In this document: positions 1 through 6,981 of the stretch, in pieces
Layout of the letters: each line of letters opens with the position of its first letter
Position numbering within the stretch: position 1 is the first letter of the stretch
Notes under the pieces: generated by a model
Told to the model about the DNA's origin: nothing
Seen by the model: only the letters and a program-made list of their open reading frames with translations
The model's database searches: none
Origin: Acetatifactor sp.
GTDB taxonomy: Bacteria > Bacillota > Clostridia > Lachnospirales > Lachnospiraceae
Assembly (NCBI GenBank): GCA_016290775.1
Contig: JAEEVF010000001.1
Coordinates: forward strand, 1-64,000
Reading direction: 5' to 3'
Length of the DNA: 64,000 nucleotides
Program-made: the position numbers and the translations under genes

Positions 1-1767
1 AGTGTCAATGCGATTTTTAATGGTGAGGAATTATCTGAATGGGAAGATAATGAAATATTGTATGAGTATCTTGGTAAAATTGGCGTTTCATTTGACGATT
101 ATAGAATGATTGTTGAGCGTTCTGCCGATTATACCGTTTGGGAACAACACCCATATTTCCATACCCATTTTGAGGCTTTTGAAACGAGCAGTGTCGTTGC
201 TCAAAAAAGAAAACAGAAATCCTTTGCGAAGCTTGATGAAAAACAGCAATTGAAGTGGTTAAATTCAGCTTTTTATGATTTTATTAAAGAAATAGAATCT
301 GAAAAAATAAGGTTCTACTCATATATTTATCAGCAGACAACATTGGTTATTCAAGCTCCAGATGATAATAAAGAGCAAGAAAAGTTTTTGGGATATAAGT
401 GGAGTAACAGAAAGGGATCCGAGGGTATTCAAATAATAAGCCCAGGCGGGGAAATGTATGATGATTCCAATCGCTTTTCTGACGAAGTGCTTGCTGCGTT
501 AATACGAGAATCGTTTAATGATCAACAGAACGAACTGGAAGATTTAAGCGAATACTATTACTACCTTAGACTTCAAGATATGATTGACTTTAGCGGGATT
601 AATTTCAATAAAGCAATTAAGACCACTAAATATCGCGAGAAAAAACCTAGAGAAGGATTCGAATTACATTCCTTGGGAAATAAAAAAATGTTTTCAGCTT
701 CACTGGGTGATAGAGTCGTTGCAGATGAACAATTGGTTGAAGGTGGACAGATTCCTGTTATAAGCGCAAATGTAAATGAAGTCTTTGGATATATAGACAA
801 AGAAAACATGCCAGACTACAGTGTTGATTCTATTGTTTGGGGCATTGATGGTGATTGGATGGTTAATGTTATCCCTGCTGGTAAACCTTTTTATCCGACA
901 GATCACTGCGGTGTATTAAGAACAAGTAATCCGGATATCGTCCCGAAATATCTCGCTTTAGCTCTTGAGGTTGAAGGAAAATTTGAGAGATTTTCAAGGT
1001 ATAATAGAGCCTCAACACAAAGAGTAAAGGCATTATCATTATATTTTCCGGATAAGAAAACACAGGAAAAGATAGTGGATGAAATTGGGAAAATTGATGA
1101 TCGTATCCAAAAAAATGTATCGGATTTTTCGGACTATGATAAACAGATCATGGACAAATATGAAGAAATGTTTGGGCGCGTAAAGAAGAAAAAACCGATA
1201 GGTGAGGTTTGTAGCATCAAAGGAAGAATTGGTTGGCAAGGACTCACGACAAAAGAGTATAAGACAAAAGGTGATTATCATTTGGTCACTGGAGTAGATT
1301 TCAAAAATCATAGAATAGATTTTGATCATTGCTATTACGTTGAACAAGAAAGATTTGATCAAGACCCGAATATTCAGTTGATTGAAGGTGATGTTTTAGT
1401 AACCAAGGACGGTACTATTGGTAAAGTTGCAATTGTTGAAAATTTGACGATACCAGCAACATTAAACAGTGGTGTTTTTGTTGTAAGAGATAAAAGTGGT
1501 GAGCTAAATAATATTTACCTTGCTTATTCGTTGCTGTCGTATGAGTTTGAAAGATTTATAGAAGAAATCAAAAGGAATTGGAGTAATATTTCTCATCTCA
1601 CTCAAGGCGTGTTTGAAAAATATGAAATACCAATTGCTGACAAAACAGCTCAGGATGAGTATGCAAAATTTGTGAAAGGAATAAATAAAAAACAGCGAAA
1701 GATACAAGATGAATTATCTGAGTTATCAAGTCAGAGACAGACTTTGATGGATAAGTATTTTTCTTAG
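1..1767 (+). CDS. Restriction-modification protein, specificity (S) region, 5'-truncated by window edge
   Basis: The reading frame is open from base 1, so the true start lies outside the window; the TTG at 58 is probably internal. Residues near the start (FLGYKWSNRKGSEGI) look like the C-terminal end of a type I N6-adenine methylase, and what follows has two target-recognition domains separated by a coiled-coil spacer (KKTQEKIVDEIGKIDDRI) with a second spacer at the C terminus (ELSSQRQTLMDKYFS). This suggests a methylase-specificity fusion rather than a stand-alone HsdS. In the family the two recognition domains read a bipartite DNA site and direct methylation or cleavage. Base composition is clearly AT-richer than the genes after 3.7 kb, which fits horizontal acquisition. 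The C terminus looks natural; an insertion sequence begins about 20 bp after the stop. Whether a nuclease subunit lies upstream cannot be seen. Confidence 0.8.
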   Translation, partial: SVNAIFNGEELSEWEDNEILYEYLGKIGVSFDDYRMIVERSADYTVWEQHPYFHTHFEAFETSSVVAQKRKQKSFAKLDEKQQLKWLNSAFYDFIKEIESEKIRFYSYIYQQTTLVIQAPDDNKEQEKFLGYKWSNRKGSEGIQIISPGGEMYDDSNRFSDEVLAALIRESFNDQQNELEDLSEYYYYLRLQDMIDFSGINFNKAIKTTKYREKKPREGFELHSLGNKKMFSASLGDRVVADEQLVEGGQIPVISANVNEVFGYIDKENMPDYSVDSIVWGIDGDWMVNVIPAGKPFYPTDHCGVLRTSNPDIVPKYLALALEVEGKFERFSRYNRASTQRVKALSLYFPDKKTQEKIVDEIGKIDDRIQKNVSDFSDYDKQIMDKYEEMFGRVKKKKPIGEVCSIKGRIGWQGLTTKEYKTKGDYHLVTGVDFKNHRIDFDHCYYVEQERFDQDPNIQLIEGDVLVTKDGTIGKVAIVENLTIPATLNSGVFVVRDKSGELNNIYLAYSLLSYEFERFIEEIKRNWSNISHLTQGVFEKYEIPIADKTAQDEYAKFVKGINKKQRKIQDELSELSSQRQTLMDKYFS

Positions 1768-1800
1768 ACATTAAGTCGAAACCCAAATGGATAACCAAAG

Positions 1801-1928
1801 TTTTTTAGGGTTTTCCCAAGTTTTTTAGGGTCTGACTTTAGGGTGTGGGCTTTATGAGCCCTAAGTTTTTTAGGGACTAGTCTTAGGGTTTGGTTTTAGG
1901 GTCTGGTTTTAGGGTCTCCTTTTAGGGG
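1801..1928 (+). repeat. Left subterminal TTTTAGGG repeat array of the IS
   Basis: About eight copies of (T)TTAGGG occur in the same direction at roughly 1801-1810, 1821-1830, 1837-1843, 1865-1874, 1881-1888, 1892-1900, 1907-1914 and 1921-1927. They point inward from the left end. Multiple subterminal motifs in an IS end usually serve as transposase binding sites; that role is inferred. Confidence 0.7.
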
Positions 1929-1953
1929 CTGAGGTGCAGACCAAATTCATAAT

Positions 1954-1990
1954 AAAAAAGCACTTCGGGGCTCGGCAATCGCCGGGCCCC
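1954..1990 (-). terminator. Rho-independent terminator of the transposase gene
   Basis: On the minus strand a 10-bp GC-rich stem (arms 1967-1976 and 1981-1990, loop AATC, one G-T wobble) is followed after a short spacer by six T residues (plus-strand A run 1954-1959). It lies 12 bp past the transposase stop. Confidence 0.75.
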
Positions 1991-2001
1991 TTATGATGCA
2001 A

Positions 2002-3414
2002 TTATTCGTCTTCTTCATCATCGAAATACTGGACCTGGCTTCGATCGGAAGAAGCATAAAGCACCGGGTTGTTTCGGGTTGCGTAAAGGAACCGGTTCCT
2101 AAAGTGCTCGAAGCTGCGAAACCCCCTTCCCAGGCGCTTTAAGTCCTTAACCTTTCGGTTTAGGGATTCAATGGGGCCGTTTGACAGCCTGCCGTCGTAG
2201 ATTCCGCCCGGGCCATGTTTTTGTACCATGATGAACGAGTTTATGATGGGTTCCTTATACTTGCAAAGCAGTTGGGCAAAGCTGACGAAAATGCCGTCGC
2301 CGCACTGGAAGTAGAGATCAATCAGGTCTTCAATTTCTTCCCGCGCCTTGAGCGGCTGGCCGGCGTTTCTGGCGTTGAAGCTGACGTACAGTTCCTTTAG
2401 GTCCCGAAGCCTTTGCAGCCTTGGATCAATCCTGAAAAGGGCGTCTTCGTAATCATAAGTGTTCATGAGACAGCGAAAGTGCGGATCCATGCGCGCACCG
2501 GAGTGATAAGTGACGTTGTCACGGTTCGCAAGAATGAGCCACCTGTACTTTTTTAAGAGGTACAGCTCGTCCGATGTCGGAAGCGTTACGGGGCGTCCAA
2601 GCTCTGCAGACCTTGCGTCCTGAAGTTCCCTGTCCCGCTGGCGAAACCTTTTTTCAAGAGCCCTCACGTACGCGTCAATCGAGCGGACGATCCACTGAAC
2701 CACATGAAAGGAATCGACCACGGACACGGCGTTGGGAAAGTACCTGTCCACAAAGTCGAGGTAGGGGTTGTACATGTCGGACAGAAGGTATCTTACCTTT
2801 TTGCGTTCCTCAATGGGGATGGAAGCAAAGTAGGGTTCCGTTACCCTGACCTTTCTGCTCCTTAGCACGTCAATGGGGTCTCCCGTGAAGAAGTCCTGTA
2901 TGACGAGGGAATACTTGCAGTCCGGCTCGATCTCCGTGTGAACCTCGTCTACCGATATGATCTCGGTAAGCTCAAGGCGCTCCAGCTTTACGTAGCGGTC
3001 AAAGACGTCGAGCACGTGAGTGTCGGAGGTTTTAAACTTCCGCGCTATGGAGGCCGCCGTTTCGCTCAGGTCCCTGAAGGCGAGGACTATCATCATGTCC
3101 GTGGCGTTGGTGATGCGCCGGCTTTTGTTGACGAAGCGGAATTCCTCGTTGCATTCGTAAAGGCAGTCGGGGTTAGTGCACCGCCACCTTCGCTGCTTCA
3201 GGCGCAGGACGAGGCGGCATCCGTCCTGGAGAATGGGATGAGAGACGGTTCTGGCCTTAATGCCCCTGGAATGCATCCTAAAGCCGCACGAGGGACAGAA
3301 ATGCGTTGCAATGGGGGTCTCCAGGACGAGCGTTTTGACGTTTCCGTCGATCAGAATTTCGGAAACAAATACGTTTGAATCTTCTAAATCCAGTAAATCC
3401 GTGATACTATACAT
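2002..3414 (-). CDS. ISL3-family transposase
   Basis: The protein has the ISL3 layout: an N-terminal zinc-finger-like part with CPSCGFRMHSRG and a second cysteine pair (CTNPDCLYEC), a helix-turn-helix region, then the DDE catalytic domain. Likely catalytic acids are the Asp in SVDEVHTE, the Asp in LLSDMYNPYLDF and the Glu in NGPIESLNRKVK. It would cut and rejoin the element ends. The ATG at 3414 (MYSITDLLDLED) is chosen because AAAGGAGG lies just upstream; an upstream in-frame start at 3453 would put the ribosome site inside the gene. Length about 470 residues is normal for the family and no frameshift is seen. Confidence 0.93.
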   Translation of the reverse strand: MYSITDLLDLEDSNVFVSEILIDGNVKTLVLETPIATHFCPSCGFRMHSRGIKARTVSHPILQDGCRLVLRLKQRRWRCTNPDCLYECNEEFRFVNKSRRITNATDMMIVLAFRDLSETAASIARKFKTSDTHVLDVFDRYVKLERLELTEIISVDEVHTEIEPDCKYSLVIQDFFTGDPIDVLRSRKVRVTEPYFASIPIEERKKVRYLLSDMYNPYLDFVDRYFPNAVSVVDSFHVVQWIVRSIDAYVRALEKRFRQRDRELQDARSAELGRPVTLPTSDELYLLKKYRWLILANRDNVTYHSGARMDPHFRCLMNTYDYEDALFRIDPRLQRLRDLKELYVSFNARNAGQPLKAREEIEDLIDLYFQCGDGIFVSFAQLLCKYKEPIINSFIMVQKHGPGGIYDGRLSNGPIESLNRKVKDLKRLGRGFRSFEHFRNRFLYATRNNPVLYASSDRSQVQYFDDEEDE

Positions 3415-3468
3415 ATGTCCTCCTTTCGATTGTGTGGTCTGCAAACTAATCATAATCGAAGAAGGCAG

Positions 3469-3495
3469 GGAAGGGGAAGTTCCCCTTCCTTTTTT
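3469..3495 (+). terminator. Strong hairpin with T run upstream of the transposase gene
   Basis: Ten-bp perfect arms (3469-3478 and 3480-3489) around one base are followed by TTTTTT on the plus strand. It reads in the opposite sense to the transposase and would stop plus-strand transcripts, or, in a transcript from outside, hide the transposase start region. Such insulation is common in IS elements; the role here is inferred. Confidence 0.55.
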
Positions 3496-3523
3496 GCGTA
3501 AAAAAGGGCCTGTTCACGACAGA

Positions 3524-3614
3524 CCCTAAAATCAGACCCTAAAACTGTCCCCTAAAACCAGGCCCGAAAGACATACCCTAATGATTGACCCGAAAAAGAC
3601 ATGACCCTAAAAAA
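3524..3614 (-). repeat. Right subterminal CCCTAAAA repeat array of the IS
   Basis: The complement of the left-end motif occurs at about 3524-3530, 3537-3544, 3550-3557, 3576-3581 and 3605-3614, with two degenerate CCCGAAA copies at 3563 and 3589. The orientation mirrors the left array, so both arrays point into the element. Confidence 0.7.
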
Positions 3615-3656
3615 CTTTGGATACCCCTTTTTTTGTTATATTTCATGAAAAAACAA

Positions 3657-3685
3657 TTTACGGATTCGCAAAAACGCGGTATGCT
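3657..3685 (+). promoter_or_regulatory. Predicted promoter of the phosphatase-kinase-chaperone operon
   Basis: TTTACG (3657-3662), 17-bp spacer, TATGCT (3680-3685). It is the best sigma-A-like match between the IS and the first gene of the operon, leaving a leader of about 85 nt. Confidence 0.5.
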
Positions 3686-3777
3686 ATATAAGATGGGTTA
3701 TTTTATGGAAATGGGTTGAAATAGTGTTGAATTTGTCTTGCGGGGGATGAAAACCGCAAGAAAAAGAGGGGCATCGG

Positions 3778-4545
3778 ATGAGATTTTTAATTTCTGGAAA
3801 TACGGACATTGGGAATACGAAATCAACGAATCAGGACAGTCTTTCGTTGAAGGTGATGAATACGCCGCAGGGGCGGATGGCGATCGCAGTCCTTTGTGAC
3901 GGCCTGGGCGGACTGGAGAAGGGCGAGGTGGCCAGCGCGTCGGTGATCCGGGCATTTGATGAGTGGACGAGGACGAGGCTGCCGGAGTTTTGTGATGCGC
4001 CGCTAGAGGATCATGTGATCCGCAATGAGTGGGATTCGATCGTCCAGAATCAGAACAGGAAGATCCAGGCGTATGGTGCGAGGCTTGGGATCAAGCTTGG
4101 TACGACGGTGACGGCAATGCTTCTTACGCAGAAGAGATATTACGTGATGAATGTCGGGGATTCGCGGGCATATGAGCTTTATAACGGGATTAGGCAGATC
4201 ACGACGGATCAGACGCTTGTGCAGAGGGAGGTTGCCATGGGGCTGATCACGGAGGAGCAGGCTCTGACGGATGAGCGCAGGAATATGCTGCTGCAGTGCG
4301 TCGGCGCGTCCGAAGAGGTCTATACGGACATGTTCTTCGGGGAGACGCAGCGGAACGCCGTTTATATGCTTTGCTGCGACGGATTTCGCCATGAGATCAC
4401 GCCGGAGGAGATTTATCAGTATCTGCAGCCGGACGTGATTTTTGATGAGGCCAGCATGAACAGGAATTCGCGGTATTTGATCGACCTGAATAAGCAGCGG
4501 CGGGAGCGTGATAATATCTCGGTTGGACTGATTCGTACGTTTTAG
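3778..4545 (+). CDS. PP2C-family Ser/Thr protein phosphatase
   Basis: Cytoplasmic metal-dependent phosphatase of 255 residues that should remove phosphate from Ser/Thr, most simply reversing the kinase encoded next. The PP2C metal and phosphate motifs are all visible: NQDS around residues 18-21, DGLGG at 41-45, GTT at 108-110, VGDSRAY at 126-132, CDGF at 200-203 and the final DNISVGLI at 245-252. No extra domain is present. The ATG at 3778 has only a weak purine-rich ribosome site. The stop is 19 bp before the kinase start, so the two are co-transcribed, as in PrpC-PrkC pairs and in the PppA-PpkA pair of type VI loci. Confidence 0.92.
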   Translation: MRFLISGNTDIGNTKSTNQDSLSLKVMNTPQGRMAIAVLCDGLGGLEKGEVASASVIRAFDEWTRTRLPEFCDAPLEDHVIRNEWDSIVQNQNRKIQAYGARLGIKLGTTVTAMLLTQKRYYVMNVGDSRAYELYNGIRQITTDQTLVQREVAMGLITEEQALTDERRNMLLQCVGASEEVYTDMFFGETQRNAVYMLCCDGFRHEITPEEIYQYLQPDVIFDEASMNRNSRYLIDLNKQRRERDNISVGLIRTF

Positions 4546-4564
4546 GTAAGGAGGAGCGGCATCC

Positions 4565-6247
4565 ATGCTCGAGATTGGATCCCTGGTAGACGGAAAGTAC
4601 AGGATATTGAATAAAGTGGGACAGGGCGGCATGAGCGTTGTTTATCTTGCCATGAACGAGAAGGCAAATAAGCAATGGGCCATCAAGGAGGTCCGTAAGG
4701 ACGGCGTCCTGGATTTTGAGGCAGTGAAGCAAGGCCTGGTTGCGGAGACGGACATTCTGAAGAAGTTAAGTCATCCGAATCTGCCAAGTATCATCGACGT
4801 GATCGATCAGAAGGATTCCTTTATCATCATCATGGATTATATCCAGGGGAACTCTTTGGCGAAGGCACTTGCAGAATATGGCGCGTTGCCGCAGGAGAAC
4901 GTGATCGAATGGGCGAAGCAGCTTTGTGACGTGCTTGGTTATCTGCACAGTCGAAAGCCGCCCATTATATACAGGGACATGAAGCCGGCGAACATTATGT
5001 TGAAGCCGGACGGCAATGTGACGCTGATCGACTTTGGTACGGCGCGTGAGTTCAAGGAGAGGAATCTGGCAGATACGACTTGTCTGGGTACTGTCGGGTA
5101 TGCGGCGCCGGAGCAGTTTGGCGGCATGGGGCAGACGGACGGCAGAACGGATATTTATTGCCTTGGCGCGACCCTATATCATTTGGTCACGGGGATGAAT
5201 CCGAGTGAGCCGCCGTATGAGATCAAGCCGATCCGTGAGGTGAATCCGGGTCTGTCCAGTGGCCTTGAGAAGATTATCATGAAGTGTACGCAGCGTAATC
5301 CGAATGACCGTTATCAGTCGGCGGAGGAGCTGATGTATGCCTTAGAGCATTATGATGAGATTGATGACATTCACAAGAAAAAGCAGAAGGGAAAGCTGGG
5401 ATTTTTCTTTGTCTCACTGGCATGGACCTTTTTCTTTGTGGGGGTTGCAATCTGGGGATATGTTTCCGCAGAGCAGAAAAAGAAGGAAAACTATGACTTT
5501 ATTCTGGCGCAGGCGCAGACCGTGGAGGATTATTATGAGGCAATCCTGACGGATCCGTCGAGAGCGGAGGCGTATCTCGGCGCGAGTGATTATCGTGGTC
5601 TGATTGATTTCCTGATCAATGACGGGAAGCTTGACAGTAATGAGAGCGGATATCTGTCCAAGTTGAAGGCTGGTCTGGACGATGTGGATTCTAGCGGGTA
5701 TTCGAACACCGTCGCCGTGATGGACATCCTGAAGAGGGAAAACCCGGAGGGGTACGCGAAGGTATGTTATGAACTTGGCGAAACCTATCTGTTCTATTAT
5801 GACGTGGGTGTGGAGAAGGATAAGTATGCTGCCGCGGCTCTTTGGTTCCAGTATGCGAAGGAAGAGTATCCGATCGCGAAGATTTATTGTGACATTTCCG
5901 CCTGCCTGCAGAACATTGCGAAGTATTATAAGTCGGAGCAGTATGCGAAGCTGTCCGAGGAGTATAAAACGCTTTGGTTGCAGGTGAGTGCGCTGAACGC
6001 GGACGTGCTTGAGTATGACGAGGATCTGCAGGTGCGTGCCTGGAATGAGATCATCAATATGTTCCGGAATAATTCGACGGAGTTTTGTGAGGCAACTTCG
6101 AAGGAAGAAGTGCTTGCCCTGATCGATGACATTGAGGAAAAGAGCTCTGCGATCGATAATTCATTTCTGCAGAGCACGATCGCAGGGCTGCAGGACAACA
6201 TAGCAACGACCAGGACCAAGATTCAGTCCGTGAAATCAGATAAGTAA
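4565..6247 (+). CDS. Membrane-anchored Hanks-type Ser/Thr protein kinase with helical extracytoplasmic domain
   Basis: Residues 9-265 form a complete kinase domain: glycine loop VGQGGMSVVYLA, lysine K41, catalytic loop YRDMKPAN (Asp138; Tyr replaces the usual His), DFG at 156-158, and APE at 181-183. A basic linker (KKKQKGK) leads into one membrane helix at about 278-300. The roughly 260 outer residues are helical and repeat-like with no PASTA modules, so this is not a cell-wall-sensing PrkC; the ligand is unknown. A GGAGGAG ribosome site precedes the ATG. Position in an operon with a phosphatase and an Hsp70-like ATPase suggests it controls assembly or activity of the proteins encoded downstream; that is inference. 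Confidence 0.92.
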   Translation: MLEIGSLVDGKYRILNKVGQGGMSVVYLAMNEKANKQWAIKEVRKDGVLDFEAVKQGLVAETDILKKLSHPNLPSIIDVIDQKDSFIIIMDYIQGNSLAKALAEYGALPQENVIEWAKQLCDVLGYLHSRKPPIIYRDMKPANIMLKPDGNVTLIDFGTAREFKERNLADTTCLGTVGYAAPEQFGGMGQTDGRTDIYCLGATLYHLVTGMNPSEPPYEIKPIREVNPGLSSGLEKIIMKCTQRNPNDRYQSAEELMYALEHYDEIDDIHKKKQKGKLGFFFVSLAWTFFFVGVAIWGYVSAEQKKKENYDFILAQAQTVEDYYEAILTDPSRAEAYLGASDYRGLIDFLINDGKLDSNESGYLSKLKAGLDDVDSSGYSNTVAVMDILKRENPEGYAKVCYELGETYLFYYDVGVEKDKYAAAALWFQYAKEEYPIAKIYCDISACLQNIAKYYKSEQYAKLSEEYKTLWLQVSALNADVLEYDEDLQVRAWNEIINMFRNNSTEFCEATSKEEVLALIDDIEEKSSAIDNSFLQSTIAGLQDNIATTRTKIQSVKSDK

Positions 6248-6259
6248 GGGGGTGGCAGC

Positions 6260-6931
6260 ATGACATATGATACCTATCGGATCATCTTTTATTCGGGCAT
6301 AGGTCTGGCTGTTGCCGGTCTCCTTGTGTCGATCACGCTGTTCATCGTGCTGAACATCCCGGCCGTCATCGGGGAACTTACGGGCAGGACGGAGAAAAAA
6401 GCAATCGAGAGCATCCGTAACAGGAACATAAACGCACAGGATCATAAGGCCTTTGACCTTGGCAAGAGCCGTAAACTGACCGGCCCTTCACGTAAGCTGG
6501 AGAAGGAGTCCAATACCGGGGGAACGGGTAAAACCTCGGCGACCGGTGACATGATGGGGCTTTCCGGGAAGACGGGAAAATCGGGAAAGACTGGAAAATC
6601 AGGAAGGATGGGCCTTTCCGGTAAGATGGGCGACTCGGGAAATACGGGTCTTTCCGGGAAGATGGGTGACTCGGGAAATACGGGCCTTTCCGGGAAGATG
6701 GGAGAGGCTATGGCGCCTGGGCAGGACGAGTTTGGTGAGACGAGGCCGCTTACCGCAGATGAGGCGCGTACGGGCCTATTGCAGGAGGAGAAAGGGACGA
6801 CCGCTTTGGCCGCAGAGAGGATTTTTCCTGAAACGAGCGTATTGTCTCAAGAGACCAGTGAATTCGTGATCGAGAAGGAGATCACTCTGATCCATTCAGA
6901 GGAAGAGATCATTGATTTTGTGGCGATTTAG
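6260..6931 (+). CDS. Single-pass membrane protein with cytoplasmic collagen-like Gly-X-Y repeats
   Basis: No known full-length family recognised. A membrane helix spans about residues 12-35; the basic residues that follow (RTEKKAIESIRNRN) predict that the long C-terminal part is cytoplasmic. Residues 100-150 form 17 uninterrupted Gly-X-Y triplets made of Lys, Ser, Thr, Asn, Asp, Met and Leu but no proline, for instance GLSGKMGDSGNT repeated. The tail is acidic (SEEEIIDFVAI). Many Thr/Ser residues in the repeats make it a plausible substrate of the kinase encoded immediately upstream (12 bp gap). It could be a scaffold linking the kinase to the soluble proteins that follow. Start ATG has a GGGGGTGG-like ribosome site. 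Confidence 0.75.
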   Translation: MTYDTYRIIFYSGIGLAVAGLLVSITLFIVLNIPAVIGELTGRTEKKAIESIRNRNINAQDHKAFDLGKSRKLTGPSRKLEKESNTGGTGKTSATGDMMGLSGKTGKSGKTGKSGRMGLSGKMGDSGNTGLSGKMGDSGNTGLSGKMGEAMAPGQDEFGETRPLTADEARTGLLQEEKGTTALAAERIFPETSVLSQETSEFVIEKEITLIHSEEEIIDFVAI

Positions 6932-6981
6932 CGATAAAATAATTCTGTATGGCATCTATATGAAATGGGGAGGAAATTAGC

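Larger units (their letters stand above)
1789..3626 (-). mobile_element. ISL3-family insertion sequence
   Basis: A single transposase gene is bounded by imperfect inverted repeats of about 22 bp: the left end reads GGATAACCAAAGTTTTTTAG and the right end, on the other strand, GGGTATCCAAAGTTTTTTAG, both followed by GG. Inside each end are many copies of a short YTTTAGGG motif. I see no convincing 8-bp target duplication at these exact borders, so the outer limits may be off by a few bases or the duplication may have decayed. The gene is intact, so the element may be active. It sits between an acquired restriction-modification gene and the phosphatase-kinase operon. Confidence 0.8.

Noticed and set aside
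1801..1928. TTTTAGGG arrays as a telomere or CRISPR-like feature
   Set aside because: Spacing is irregular, copies are degenerate, and a mirrored set lies at the other IS end; they are IS subterminal motifs.
1781..3634. 8-bp target duplication of the ISL3 element
   Set aside because: The sequences flanking the predicted ends do not match each other.
4565..6247. Naming the kinase PrkC
   Set aside because: It has no PASTA domains; its outer part is a helical repeat region.
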